NCBI RefSeq assembly: GCF_022458985.1
Contig: NC_061774.1
Span: 15,524,197 to 15,588,196, forward strand
Length of the DNA stretch: 64,000 nt
Direction of reading: 5' to 3'
DNA from: Mugil cephalus
Lineage: Eukaryota > Chordata > Actinopteri > Mugiliformes > Mugilidae
The notes beneath the pieces are model-generated. The model saw nothing but the letters and a program-made list of their open reading frames with translations, did not search any database and was not told the origin of the DNA. Positions 13,657 through 26,291 of the stretch are shown one piece after another (position 1 is the first letter of the stretch; every line of letters starts with the position of its first letter). The translations under genes were made by a program, and so were the position numbers.

Positions 13657-16600
13657 TAATGCGTTGGAAAAAGTAAACATTCTTAAGCTGAAATTGAACT
13701 GGAGCCGTGAGTGTTTAAATATACATGAAGGAGAGGGCTACATGAATGCGTTCCTGTCCTGGATGGTGAGCAGTTATGAGCTGTGTCATGTGTCTGCGCT
13801 TTCAACCGCTCCGTGCAGGGCTTTCATCAGCCTTTGCCTCTGTCACCGAGACATTCCCCTCTCCCTCCCTGCTCCCAGCTCCACTTCACACACTGTAATA
13901 AGGCATTCATACGCTCTCTCTGTTGCCTCGGCTGTTTTGGCGCACCACTACATTGCAGTCCAAGTGTAAAAGCCGGCTGTAGTGTCAGGGAACGCGCGCA
14001 GCTCTTTGACGCGCCCTGATGTTTTCTTTCACCCTTTACATATATGCATGTTTTTATTAACGTCATGTACTCCGTCCTTTTTTAATCTCTCCACCCTTTG
14101 TCTTTACTCTGACAGTCAAGCTTCTAGCTACACGGATTCGTGGGATATGCATGGGATGCGTTGCCATCATCTTTATTGTTTTCTTTGCATTACCAATCAG
14201 GCTCTGTTCACCATAAAGCAAGTTAACTTTTCTTTTTTTTTCTGGTTTTGGGGTCTGTCTGTTTGTTTCGCATGGGAGACATTATAAAACGCATCTTTTA
14301 AGCTCCCACTGAGTTCAAAACAAGAGGAATGTATTTCTCAGACAGCAGCAGCTTTCACAATTGAATTTGAATGCCATGCTTTTAGCGCCCGGCTCGTTTG
14401 ATTATCCACAGACAGGGAGCTGTGCTGGATTCCATTCCTTTCATCATGCTTTAACCAGTGTGAGCTGGCTCCCCTGTCGTATTTTATGAGAGGTGATTTT
14501 AGTGCCTCTCCTTTATGCTGATGATTTTGGCTGCCTCTCGCTAGTCTAGTCTTCAAGAAGTGGATATTGGTTTTGACAAGAGAGCTAACCCTGCTACCTT
14601 CACTCTCACCGGGGTGTCTTCCTGCCTGCTTCACCTGACTGGATATTCTGTGCCATATGCTAATGCGAATTACACTTAGTCAAAGGAAGGATGCAGGGTG
14701 CATCTACAGGTGTTTCCAGAACGAGGCTCGGTGACAGGAATATTACGCTGGGCCGGAAAACCTCTTTGACCCTCTGCACTCCCACAGAGATGAGAGTGGC
14801 TTTATATACTGCTGCTGAGCCTTAAAGGCTCTTTATATGCAGTAATACTCCAGGTAATATCCACATCGCGATGACTGGGGTCATCGTGTGCAATGCATTC
14901 ATTCAGATATATGGGTTACACTTGGTGCAGAGCCTCCGTACGAAATCACGCGCAGTCATTTGCAGGAATCTTTGATAAGTGCTCAGGCTTCGTTTGGCTA
15001 AAGCCACCGCGTGTGCACGCGTGGACTAAACAGCGGTTGCCTCTAGTAGGTATAGACCGTGTGCGTCTGTAGGCGCTGAAGGTGTAAATTTAGTGAATGG
15101 CGATAATGAGAAACGGTAACAGAGTATTTTCAAGCCGGGTGCAGCTGTGCAACAGCTGCAACATGCGTGCATAAAGCTGCTGCGAATGCATTGCAGGGCT
15201 TTCTTTTTTTTAACACTGTGAGTGAATTTAAAGTTTCCGCCGAATTCTGACATAACTATTGAGGGGTCATCGACTCTCACGCGGGAGGGTGATCATGTTT
15301 CAGTGATGGTGGTGCTAAAGGTTGAACTAGTACGGCGTGTGATCATCACGTCTCCCCCTCTCTCTCTGCTACTATCCCTCTTCCCTGTTTCAGTGACTAA
15401 GTAGAGGGCTTTGCATGATTGCCTGGATGAGTGTTTCCCCTCAGCGCTGCTTTGCTATTGTCCACTTGTCCCTCCTTCATCTGTGTAATTGTATGCATGA
15501 AGTTTCAACTGTAAATCCCAGCTGTTGGCAGGTTGTCTGCTCCTGCAGTGCTCGGTATGCTCGTAAGCCATTGGTGGAGAGCTATTGGTTTTTCTTAAGC
15601 TGGCAAACATAATGAAAGATAACACAAAGGGAAGCTAGGTAGGTCGGGCTTTTTTTTTTCTTTTTTTTTCCTGCTCCTCCAGTCGGAAAAAGAAAGAAAA
15701 AAAAAACAGGCGGCATTTGTCCCCCCTCTCTCCCTGCTGAAACAGATAGAGTAGCTGTGTGGAATAAAGGAGATGCTTCTCTCTCTATCACACTCCATCA
15801 GCATTATTTACCAGACCTGCCAGTTGCTTTGTACAGCACCTCTCCCTGCCAAGTAGGCGACTGGCGTACGACCAGGGGCTAGTGACAACAGGCTACAGTG
15901 GAAAGCAAGGAGAGCTGTGTGGATGAGCCAAGTCTATTCATTCCCCTAGGCCGCTGAGTGAAGCACAGAACTCTGTCTGCTCTCACAACATAGAGGAAAA
16001 CATAGCACTTTACGGATGCTGAAAATGATCATAAAACCGAATCTAGGTTTTTGAATCGGAGCAGAAATATCACCGTGTGGCAACGTTAGTTTGAGGGGAA
16101 TCGCTACAATAATTAACCACGTGCTGAAGTTAAAAGGCTCAGAATAGGCTTTGAACACGTTGTGTACTGTATGTACTGTACTGGAGGAGGTGAATCATGC
16201 GTGTCACAGAGGCTGTAATAAATGCATGTTTCCTTTGTCATTTCCAGCCACGCTCACGTCAGCCCTCCTCACAGAACCTATGGAAACATCAGCACTAAGG
16301 GCTTGGAAACAGAAAAGTGATTTTTTTTTTTTTTTTTTCCACAGTGTGTCACAGATGGTGGGAAAGCCTTTGTAATGCTAATATAATATCACACTGTGTC
16401 GGCCTAGCTCTGCAGTTCGCTCTGTGTACCAAGCAGCCTGGCTGTGGAGTGATTTACCAGTATGGAGAGAAAAAGACCTCCCTCGGTTCACACTGAAAAG
16501 GCTGCTTGGTTGGCGGGTCCTGCCGCTCGGCCTGCTGCGACTGGGCCCGCCTTGACTTTATTGATTCCGCGGTCCATCCAGCGCTGTGTACCGTTAATTA

Positions 16601-18540
16601 ACTCTGTATCCGAGTGTTTGTCACATTGTGTGCGCTTATGAGAAAGGCTATTACTAAGAGCTACCGGGGCATTAAAAACTGCGGGAAGGATTTAGAAGGT
16701 GTTTTTAAGGACCTGTTTATTATTTTTATTTTTTTTAATTAAAGATAAAAAGACAGATCGGGACATAAATTTACAAAAATGCAAACACGGACTGAGATTT
16801 CTGTCTTCAGCGAAAAGCAGGCGATGTGACAGACAAAGTGAAAGGCAGAGCAATATCTAATATTGAGCCTCTTATTGCCAGTGTTATGCCACCTCCCAAC
16901 AAACGAGCCAATGGCAGGCCACTTCCTCCGGTGGTAACCAATGACTTTGTACCTTCTTCTGTGGCAGCGAGTCAACTGCCGGAGAGGCGGAGATAGGGAC
17001 GTTGATGTCTTTCTCTAGCAGCGCCACGTCACATTGTTGTCTATTCGATTTCCAGCCCTCATCCCTGGTATTTGAATCACAAGGGGGAGCGTTTCATATC
17101 CTTGCTGGGAGAAGAAGGGGGATCTTGTCTATCTGAAAGAGCATGCTGGATTAAGGGGGTTATTTCCCCAGAGGGGGGGATATGAGAGTGAGTGTCACTC
17201 AGACAGCACTCACTCTCACACTGCCTCTGCCTCTGCATGTTGCCAGGGAGCCCCGGCTATGACTTCTTCCCCTCTCCTCCCCTGCCTCTCCTTCATCGCG
17301 TAATCCTCATCTTTTTTCGCGTTCTTCTCCCTCTACCCTTCCTCTGTCTCGTCCTCTTCCTCATCATCGCTACCATCTCGTCACGCTCCCTTCCTCCTTC
17401 CCCTGCTGGTTCAATGCTGCCCTACAGGGAATGGAGAATTGCGTGGTTCGGGGGATGGTTGTTATTCCAATCACACCTCCGATGCAGCGAGGGTCCAGTA
17501 AAGTACAGAATAATTGGCAGGTTCCAGCAGCTACAGACAGCCTTTCTATTCTAGTATGTGTGTGCACGCGTGTGCGGCTGTGATGAGAGGGGGCTGCTGA
17601 AGGTGCTGCATTCAGAGGTCATTTCATTAATTACTAGCTCTTGTGTTGCGTGTTTGTCAGCCCGTGAAGCGATGACATGTGCAGGCTGACAAAAGATCTC
17701 ACTGTCGACGATGAAGGAAATATCAACCAAAGGACAAACGGCCACTTACGTAAAAAAAATAAATAAAAAATTAAACCCACATTTCAAACCCATAACGTAT
17801 CGCGTAGCAGTTTTTTTTTGTCTGCCGGCTATTTCGTGGCTTAATGTGCTCCTGCATCGTAAATCACTAATAGTATTTGTGTCTGCGATTCCATATTCCA
17901 GACAGTAGAGCAGCGATGCAAGTGGAGCAGGTGTTTGGTAAACACACGCACCTAATTAACTAAGGGTCATGCTAAGTCAGAGGGCGGAGGTCAGAGGTCT
18001 TATGTGTTCGCCCTCCGCCACCGGAGAGTCACTGACTGATCGGACTCCGGGGGTGATCACTGATACACATCAATGGAACCAAGCAGGGCAGCTAATCAAG
18101 CATGAGGAGTGTGGGGATGGGGACAAGCGTCGGGGAAAATAAACCAGTGCTATCTGCCGGCAAACACATTGACCCACAGACTTAATGGAACATGTCTCCC
18201 ATAGGTGCACTGCTCTATTGATTAGCCATTCTTGGCAGTTGTAGCCAACACTGATATTGAGTGTGATTTTGCTTCTTTTTTTTTTTCTCTCTCCCATCTC
18301 CGCTGTAGGCAGGTCTGTTCTTGCAGAAGCTGAATTAAAATGGGTACAGTATAGCTTTGTGTTGCTACATGTTTTTTTTTTTTTTTTCCTTCCCCTCAGC
18401 TATGATTGCCTACCATGGAGGCCAGCACCATAGCGACCATCATCACTTCTCCGATGCCCTTTCCCTGTGATCCAGCCTCACCTTTAAGGCCTTCTCATTA
18501 TGAAGGAATCTAACTTTAAGTTCTTTTGGTGAGCGGAGGC

Positions 18541-19330
18541 TCCGTGAAGCACTGAGCACGCACAGATCAGTGCCGCGCACGCTCCTGTCATCACCGCGGA
18601 CAAAGGCTACCGCGCGGAGACATACGTACGCTCGCTCGTGGAAAAAGAAAACTGGCGATCCTGAAAACTGCCTATTTTTCCAGAGCTGAGAGAAGCGGAA
18701 CAAAGTGGTGGTAATAAAAAATATTGATCACTTCAACCCGTAATGTGTCTGACAGGAGTTGTTGTGGCAGAAACAGGCATTGACTGAGTGCCTTTGCAGC
18801 CATGTAAACCTTCAGGACTTTATGTCATCTGTATTAGCACTGATCATCGTGGCGTAATGGCCCCCAGCACCCCCATCCTGATTTAGATTCAGCAGAGCCA
18901 ATGAAGTGTAGCGTTAATAAATGCACCTGTTGGAAATATGATAATTGCATCTCTGGTGCCTGACCTTTTTTTTTTTTTTTTTGCCACTGCAGTGAGTGAT
19001 TATTTGATGCCATGTGTGTGAATGCGTGACTCTGTGTGTCATCAGTCATGGAGTTCGGAGGGGCTGGTCGTGATTGTTAGCCTCGGCTCTGGTTTTCTGA
19101 GGGGCGTGTGCGTCTTCACAATTTATCAGCAGTTACTCACATCAGCATCTTTTTTAGCTGGACTGAGTGGGAGCAGCCGTGCGCGTCACGGGTGTGTATG
19201 GGAACGCGCGTCTTCGCCCGTGGGTGGAGCTGCTTGCGCGCGGAGCTTCGTTAAACGCGCAAACGCTCCGCGAGGCTGGCCCTTTAAGAGCGGTGGGTGG
19301 ACCAAACGCGGATTTGCTCAGATGTGCACA
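18541..19330. promoter_or_regulatory. CpG-dense patches, candidate promoter/CpG island
   Basis: Two segments stand out from the AT-rich surroundings: about 18,570-18,650, and especially about 19,171-19,320, where I count roughly 20 CpG dinucleotides in 150 bp together with the motif CCCTTTAAGAG. Fish DNA is generally CpG-poor outside unmethylated promoters and enhancers, so these are candidates for a transcription start, possibly the 5' non-coding exon of NEXMIF about 7 kb downstream. No first exon with a clear donor could be assigned. Confidence 0.4.
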
Positions 19331-20384
19331 TGAATCTGTAATGTGTTTGTGTGTGTGCTTTTTGTGTAAAAGCAGCATAAACATACGGTACATTTCCAAT
19401 CCCCGTGATCAAATAATTTCACGTTACATGCCTAACACAGTTTTCCTGTCTTGCTATGTGCCGGAGCTTGTTATAACATCCTCAGGCTCGTCGAGATTAT
19501 GCTTTTTTTTTTTTTGTTAATGTCATCACGTTAAGTGCTAGCCATAAGATGTGCCATAAGAAGGCTGCTGTACATGGGAGAAGGATATATCCATATGTTA
19601 GTGAGGATGCCATTGCTTCTGTCTCATTAGCAGCCATGCTGAGGCACTGAACTGCTTCTTGCGCTCCATCGGGACAGCTGATGAGGCCTGACTACATGAC
19701 CTTTAACAACCTAATCAACTTTTAACATCTCGCCTACTGCCTGCCTTATTGCCATTCTTCTCTCCTCCATTCACCGGCAGGGCCCCATCCCTTTTTTTTT
19801 TTTTTTTTTTTGCTTCAAGCGCTACCATTGTTTTGACTGATCATCATCTGTACACATATGAATGAAGCAGCATTGTAAACACGCAGTCTCTGGAGGCGCG
19901 CGCTGATGTATCGTAATCCGCCGTCTCTCTCCTCACTCTTGACCTTCCCTCCGCTACCCCCCCTCCCTCTTTTCCTTATCTCTTAATGTCCTCTTCTCCC
20001 CACTGTTGAAGAGCTTAGGTTGTGCAAAAGATAAACAGAGAAACCGTTAGCTGAGGGTATAGAACAATTTAAAAGTTACATAGCTCGTGGTTTCATGCGG
20101 CGCTTGTTTTTGCACCGCTTTACAAACCTAATTTAAATGTTTCAGCATCGTTTAAATGTCGCATTTGTTTCTATGCAAGGCTAACACTGACAGTAACAAA
20201 TATAATTCATAGTTCATAGTTCATGTGGACATATGACAGCGCCTTGGCCTGCAGAATGCCTCCTTGAACCTGTAACCTGGATGTTCTGTAAGTTTTCTTT
20301 TGTGTGAAGCAAACCACATCCATTTTTTTCAGTGGTAAAGCAAAGGAAATTACGTTTCTGATTCTCATCTTCTATAACTACTTG

Positions 20385-20645
20385 TCCTCTAGGGGGTCAC
20401 GGGGGGCTGTCATCGAGCGACAGGCAGGGTACAACCAGGACAGGTTGCCAGTCTATCGCGGGGCTAACGCTGAGAGACAGACAACCGTTCGCACTCGCAC
20501 TCACACCTACGGCCAATTTAGAATCACCAGTGAACCTAACGAGCATGTCTCCGGACGGTGGGAGGGAGCCGGGGTACCCGGAGAGAACCCCCGCAGGCAC
20601 ATGGAGAACATGCAAACTCCACACAGAAAGGCCCCAGTCAAATAT
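20385..20645 (+). mobile_element. Dispersed fish repeat (SINE/MITE-like)
   Basis: The sequence carries the hallmark string of a very abundant teleost repeat: GGGTCACGGGGGGCTG, then GGTTGCCAGTCTATCGCGGG, CACACCTACGGCCAATTTAG, CCGGGGTACCCGGAGAGAAC and GAACATGCAAACTCCACACA. I recognise this family as common in fish genomes but cannot name its class with certainty. It creates a spurious 172-codon open frame on the plus strand. Divergence from the family consensus cannot be measured here. Confidence 0.7.
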
Positions 20646-23600
20646 CCGACATACACACAACTGAATCTGAGGATTAATGACACAATAAAAGGGACAAACG
20701 TAAAGTATAATTGGAAAATATATTGTCATTCAATGAGCTACTGTAAGACATTATCACTGCATTTGCGAAGACAAAGCATCGGCGTGCAACGCAGTGCAAT
20801 ACTAGCAACAGTAGAACATTAAGTTGTTGCCGCGGTTTGTCGATAGAATTTAATGAACGCCTAACAATGCCATCTATCCGGTAAAATAAACTAATACCGC
20901 ACACACATTGTATTGCGTTAAATTATATTTTGCAGGTGTATCTAACCTCAGATTTGTGCACTGAAAACACAGAAGGATTCTACAGGTATCTGCACTGCAG
21001 TAGCTTTGTGATTGAGTAAAGTGTCCTTAAACTTTTTTGAAATGCAAATGTGGACACCTGTGGTTTGCTTCAGCTAAACAGAGGTATCTACATATTACCA
21101 TAAAAACTAAATTACACCAGTCAAACATTATTGTACGAGAGCAACAGGAAAACTTTGACTCGAAGTGAACGCTCACACACATTCAGGGGTCTACACTTTC
21201 TTATTCTGATAAAAAAAAAAAAAGGCCAAAGCCTTAAAGGTAACATTGGTTGCAATTGTCTGGACCTGCCTCTGCAGGTTGTGCTGTGCCGATAAAGATC
21301 CAGCTCTATAATCCCGATTCACAGTGAATCTTTACCTATCAAATGCTTCCTGAGCTCTTCAGCGGCCTGTGATTGACGATGACTATCTCCGGCGGATGCC
21401 ATATCTCTGCCGTCACCGCGGCCATGTCAGGGATTTTAGGTGAGGGTGTTTGATCAAATGCAGCAGCAAACAGCTGACGGGGAAGCAGCACAGTAGCAGA
21501 GCTGCATGTTGGAGACACCATTGAATTAAGACATACAGATAAGAAGTGATTTTTTTATTTTTTCCCCCCTCCTCTCTCTTCATGTCAGAGACGAAATCAT
21601 TGAGATTTGTCCTCGGCTGCGGCACAGATCATAGCTGACAAGCAGTCTTCGTGACAGACTTAGCTAGTGGTAGCTTTGTGTTGAAAGATGGCTGAAACAA
21701 TAACATTCGGGAAACATATGGTGCAGCTCCTACGGCCCTGGTGCAACAAGCTACAAGTTCAGCCAGGTGTTAATGTTGCTGAACATATGTGGAAGTAAAT
21801 GAATTACATAAAGATCTTCTTATTATTATTTTATGTTCAGCACGGATGTCCTACTCAGGTGATTTTTGGTATTGTTTTGTTTTTCTTGCCCCCAAACTGA
21901 TCAGCTGAATATCAGGAAAAAAAATTACTTTTGTATGTTTTGTAACAAAATTTTGTACAAAATTTCCTTCCCCTTGTAATTCATGAAGGCATTTCTTTTT
22001 TTCTTTTTTTTTTATCTTATGTTATTGTTCTTCTAGATCCCATGTGCACTGTGCTTAATGGCTCTGCAACGCATTAGGAAAATAAATAGCTGCCCCTCAG
22101 CTATTCCTTAAAGGATTTCACTTTATTTTCCAATGCCGAAGCCTTCTTCGTTGTGCCAATTAAATAACAGTTAAGTAAGTAAAAGTGTTTTGGCTCTTAT
22201 CGCTAAAAACACATGGCGCTAGATAGTTTTAATGAACTAAATAGCTAGCTGGAAAAAAAACAACTTTAAATATCTTTATAGATATTTATAGCAGTGTTTC
22301 ATTGCGTTGTACTGAAATCTCTTTTCAGTTTTAAAAAAAAAAAAAAACCTTTTAGACAGCAGACATGTTTAATCACTTAATGTTTGGTTTTAGTTTACGG
22401 CAGACGTGAAACTAGTGCAAAAGATCGTATGTTTCATCGGATCTGACTGGAATACTTTAAAAACGCCATCATCTGGCCCTGTCACCGGACGGAAGATCCC
22501 TAATGTCCACTAGCGCCTTTTGTTTTCAGTACCAAAAACCCTAATCCTGACACAGTGGAGCATTTACCACCTAATAAGACAGGTATCGGAACAGTAGACT
22601 AAGTGAATAATAACATACGTTCTAGTAAGTATTGTTTCTCCATGTGTGAACTGGCACTTTTCTTAACGTTTTCACTATATCAGGAGGTAATGCACAATGT
22701 TGTAATACGTCTTGTCGAACAGACCCCAAGAGGCCGAGTGGCATTATTAAAATAACAACATTTAAGATCTTGTGTGTGAAGATGGCTTCTGATATTTGCC
22801 CTACTGTAATCTCCATTGCGCTGATACTGTAAGAAAGAAAACGAATATTATTTCTGATTACAAATGCCGGTGACTAACGCGGTATTTCCAGTGCTGCAGA
22901 AACATGGGCGCGCGTGTCGAGTGTCAGAAAGCACTCTTTACTTTACTCTTAACAGCGTGTTCAAGTGGAACATTTGTCGTGACAGGACACAGAGCGACGT
23001 GAGGTGATGCAAAGTGTTTGATCTGCTGTCCACCGGCAGTGCTTCATCTTTGAGGTTAGGCCGGTGTGTCAGGGCCCCTCAGAGCAGCAGAGCTTTGACA
23101 TGACAACTGTGAGGAGGCCTGCTGCTCATGTTTGTGATAAAGACACAGAAGGAGCGAGAGGGACCTTTTCTTCTTTATGGTAATGGCGCAGGTTAGATTC
23201 AGAGGTCAAACCTGGGCATATAAAATAGCACTTAGGTCTATTTAAAGCAGATCCCCATCTTTGGGGGATGTTTTCCTCCCAGATTCAGAAATGCCCGGCC
23301 TTTAAGATGAAAGTCACGGGGCTAACGTGTGCCTGCGAAAGCGTCGGGCGCGTGTTATTCTTAAAATCTTGCTGCATGTATTATTGTGTCTGTAATGGAT
23401 CCGCGCTGCTCTGCACTCCTACCACGTATCGCTGCGAGCTCACGAGTATTTCTGTGAGTTGCGTGTGAGGCAGGTTACTCAGCCTGTCTGCAGCCATCCG
23501 CTGAACCTGCTCTGAAACACTATACCTGTGCTGAAAAGAGGAGTCGCCATTTCAGCGCTGTCTGTTTGGATCAGTGTTCCCTGTGGTGCTGTGCCCTCTT

Positions 23601-25738
23601 TGAGAGCTCCTCTGTTGGGGATCTATTCCTTGGCCCCTGACTCTCTCCCTCTGTTGACACAATGGGCCCTTTGTACCTACATATACCGCTGCTGTGGGAC
23701 TTTGCCTTGGACTTCTTCTTTTTTTTCTTTTTTTTGTGGCAATTATACACAATCCCACTCCGGCTATCCCTCTTGTTGTCGCTTCATTGGAGAGAAATGC
23801 AATTGAATCGGGGAGAAATGCAGTCAAACGGGGACCAGGGAAGAGGCTTGCAGGAATTAGATTGGGGTGCTGATAAGTTCCATATAGCGCAAGTAAACAT
23901 GTTCTTATCTTGTTATCCAGCTTGCACATTAGCACATGGTGTGTGGAGGAGGGTTTAAAGGGATAAATCAAATCCTAATCATTCCGGCTTTTTCCGCTCT
24001 CTGCTCTTTGTCTCTATTTCTGTTTCTCATCGCGCCGAGGACCCCGGCCCACGAGCAAGAACAATAGAAGGGTCAGAAGCACTAGCCATTTTCCTACACC
24101 TGCTGAATGCTCCAGAAATGAGTGCACAGTGATTACGTGCCCTAATGTGTGGTGTTTAAAGAGCGATTTCCCGCAGCAGAGTTAAATGGTGGTGCCCTCT
24201 GTGAAGTATTAATGATGTGGATGGATGAATCAGGTCAGCGCAAAACCTGTTGACGGCAGCCACGGCGCTCTCTTAAAGCTGCACCCAGACATCAGACTTA
24301 ACCGCTTGGCAAATTGGACATGCTTGTTGGCTGTAGCTCCAATTTATGTGCACTCTCTATTGCAGTTAGTCCATCTTCATTATTGAAATGGCCTCTCGTC
24401 AGGTCTTGACAGAGTGGTGGAGATGGCGGGGGGAGAGAAGGAAGCGTACAGGAGAATCATGAATAATGTGGAAAATAAACACATTTGAGGAGCTGGAGCT
24501 GTCTGGCGGGAGGGGTGTTGGACGTGTTTTTTAAATGCCCGGCTTTCATTCCTCTCCCTCTCTCTCTTCTCCTTCGCGCGATTGTATGTGCAGCTTCTGC
24601 CAGTGGATGTTGATGGTGTGGATCCTCGGCCTTGAGGCTTTATCTAACATACATGCAGCTGAGCGTAAACACACGCTACACACCAACAAGCAGCTCTCAG
24701 CGCTGAACTCTAGCAGCACCTCTGCAGCCTGACCAGCCTCCCAGCTGTGTGTTGTGTCACAGCCACGCTCAGATACACTGCTCAAAGGACGCGGCCTATT
24801 TTTAGTAATAGTTCACGATTTTACTCGGGGATTGTTGCATTGATAAGGCCGGCTCGGGTGCGTTATCCACTTCCAATTCGTGTTTTGTTTGAGGGAGGGG
24901 ATGCGTTCATCGCTAGATGCAGAATTTCAGTTTTTCTTCCCCCGAGTCAAATTGATGACCTCAAAGCCGTTTCATAGCTCTGTAAATGTGCACTTAAGCC
25001 TGAGCTTCGGGTGTAATAGGGCTTCTCTTTGAAGAGAAGGACAGGTTCTGGCTGGGCCTACCTACAGGGTCCCTGTACCTGCTGCACACATGAGTAGATG
25101 TGATGGCTCATGAGGTAATTACCCACTGAGCTGGTGTGTATGCAACTGTAAGCTGAAGCAGGGGTTCCCTTTAGGTAGCTCTCCTGCTCAGGTCAGTGAA
25201 CAGCTAATGACATTTAGAAGAAACAGGATGAAAGAGGCGGCAGTTGGTCGGAGGGAGCCGCACACTACCTTTGTCTTATTGTCTGCCGTCTGTCTTAATC
25301 TCCTAGCCGCCGTTTTCGCACCACAAGGAGATCATGTTATTAGATCCCCTCCCTCGGCTCATTTGTCATCCTGCAGCAGCACTCCTCCAGAGGAGGACTG
25401 CAGGAGCAGGGAAAGACAAAACAATATAAACAGGCAGGAGACCCCAACATCAAATGCTCATCATTTACTGGCCCAGAGTCTCTCACACGGCCATTGTTCT
25501 TTCACAATCGCAGCGGATTAATATGCCTTTTCTTTTCAAGAGGCTGACAAACTTCAACCTCTCCCTCTACCTTTAACATTTTGTTTTGCATCAGCGCACG
25601 CACTCATGCACTCAATCACGAGCCGCCCCCACTTTCACCACCACTCGCTACAATGAAAAGTATTGTTGGTGCTCGCCGTTTGCTGTCACCGCCTCAGTCA
25701 CATCTCTTTAATCTCTCCTCTTTGAGCCAGGTTGGTGT

Positions 25739-25775
25739 TGCTGCTGCTGCTGCTGCTGCTGCCGCTGCTGCTGCG
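25739..25775. repeat. (CTG)n microsatellite with CCG interruption
   Basis: About eight CTG units, one CCG, then more CTG units. It lies in gene-free DNA; the poly-alanine frame it creates is not a recognisable gene. Confidence 0.85.
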
Positions 25776-26242
25776 GCGCATAGGAGGGAGGGAGTCAGCT
25801 AATTACAATAAACAAATATGTTCAGAGCCGCCTATGTAAGGTTCGCATAGGTTAACAACACTGCTATAAATGTTAAATGAAGCTTAAAATAGGATGGTAT
25901 GGCATACAGTTGCCATAGTGATCTCAGCTGTGATTCTTTGTGTACTTTCTTGGTTGGCAAAGTTTAAATTAATCTTAGACACGAATCTGTGATACCGAGA
26001 AGAAATGACTGATTGTTTGGTTCCCCCGAGGGCCTCTTTGATGTCTGTATAACGTTTGGAGATTTTCCTTCAATTACCTCAACTTTGCGCTCGCCCGTGC
26101 TTCGTGTCACTCTTTGTTATAATGAAACCTAATGCCCTGCCGTAAATGTTGCTCTGCATTAGACACATGGCAGTCACCCTCTAACGATCACCCTCCGTAC
26201 TCACGTCTCTTCCCATTTCTCTCTGTCTTTGTCTTTTAACAG

Positions 26243-26291
26243 GTGGGACAGTCAAAATGATGCGTAGGTGGTGCAGCACTGAGCCGTATTG
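26243..26291 (+). promoter_or_regulatory. NEXMIF 5'UTR segment with an 11-codon uORF overlapping the start codon
   Basis: The exon begins after a good acceptor (TGTCTTTTAACAG, ending 26,242). A small ORF starts at 26,257 with two consecutive ATG codons, reads MMRRWCSTEPY, and stops with TGA at 26,290-26,292. The A of that stop is the A of the NEXMIF ATG, giving a TGATG overlap. Such overlaps can allow termination-reinitiation. Translation of this uORF is not shown by the sequence alone. Confidence 0.55.

Larger units (their letters stand above)
9751..18540. other. Gene-free region upstream of NEXMIF, part 2
   Basis: No supportable coding exon. It holds a (GAT)n run at 12.8 kb, a (TA)n run at 13.6 kb, several T-tracts and pyrimidine-rich stretches (13,230-13,400; 17,240-17,400). 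The remaining sequence is of mixed composition with TAATTA-type homeodomain cores in places (for example about 17,628-17,633), so it may include conserved regulatory elements. This cannot be shown without cross-species alignment. Confidence 0.55.
19331..26242. other. Gene-free region upstream of NEXMIF, part 3
   Basis: No coding exon is supportable. It contains a dispersed fish repeat at 20.4-20.6 kb, several A/T homopolymer tracts and a CTG/CCG microsatellite at 25.74 kb. The last 20 bases form a good pyrimidine-rich acceptor for the first coding exon of NEXMIF. Confidence 0.55.

Noticed and set aside
20304-20822. 172-codon plus-strand ORF
   Set aside because: Its core is the dispersed fish repeat at 20,385-20,645; there are no splice-supported neighbours and no protein family.
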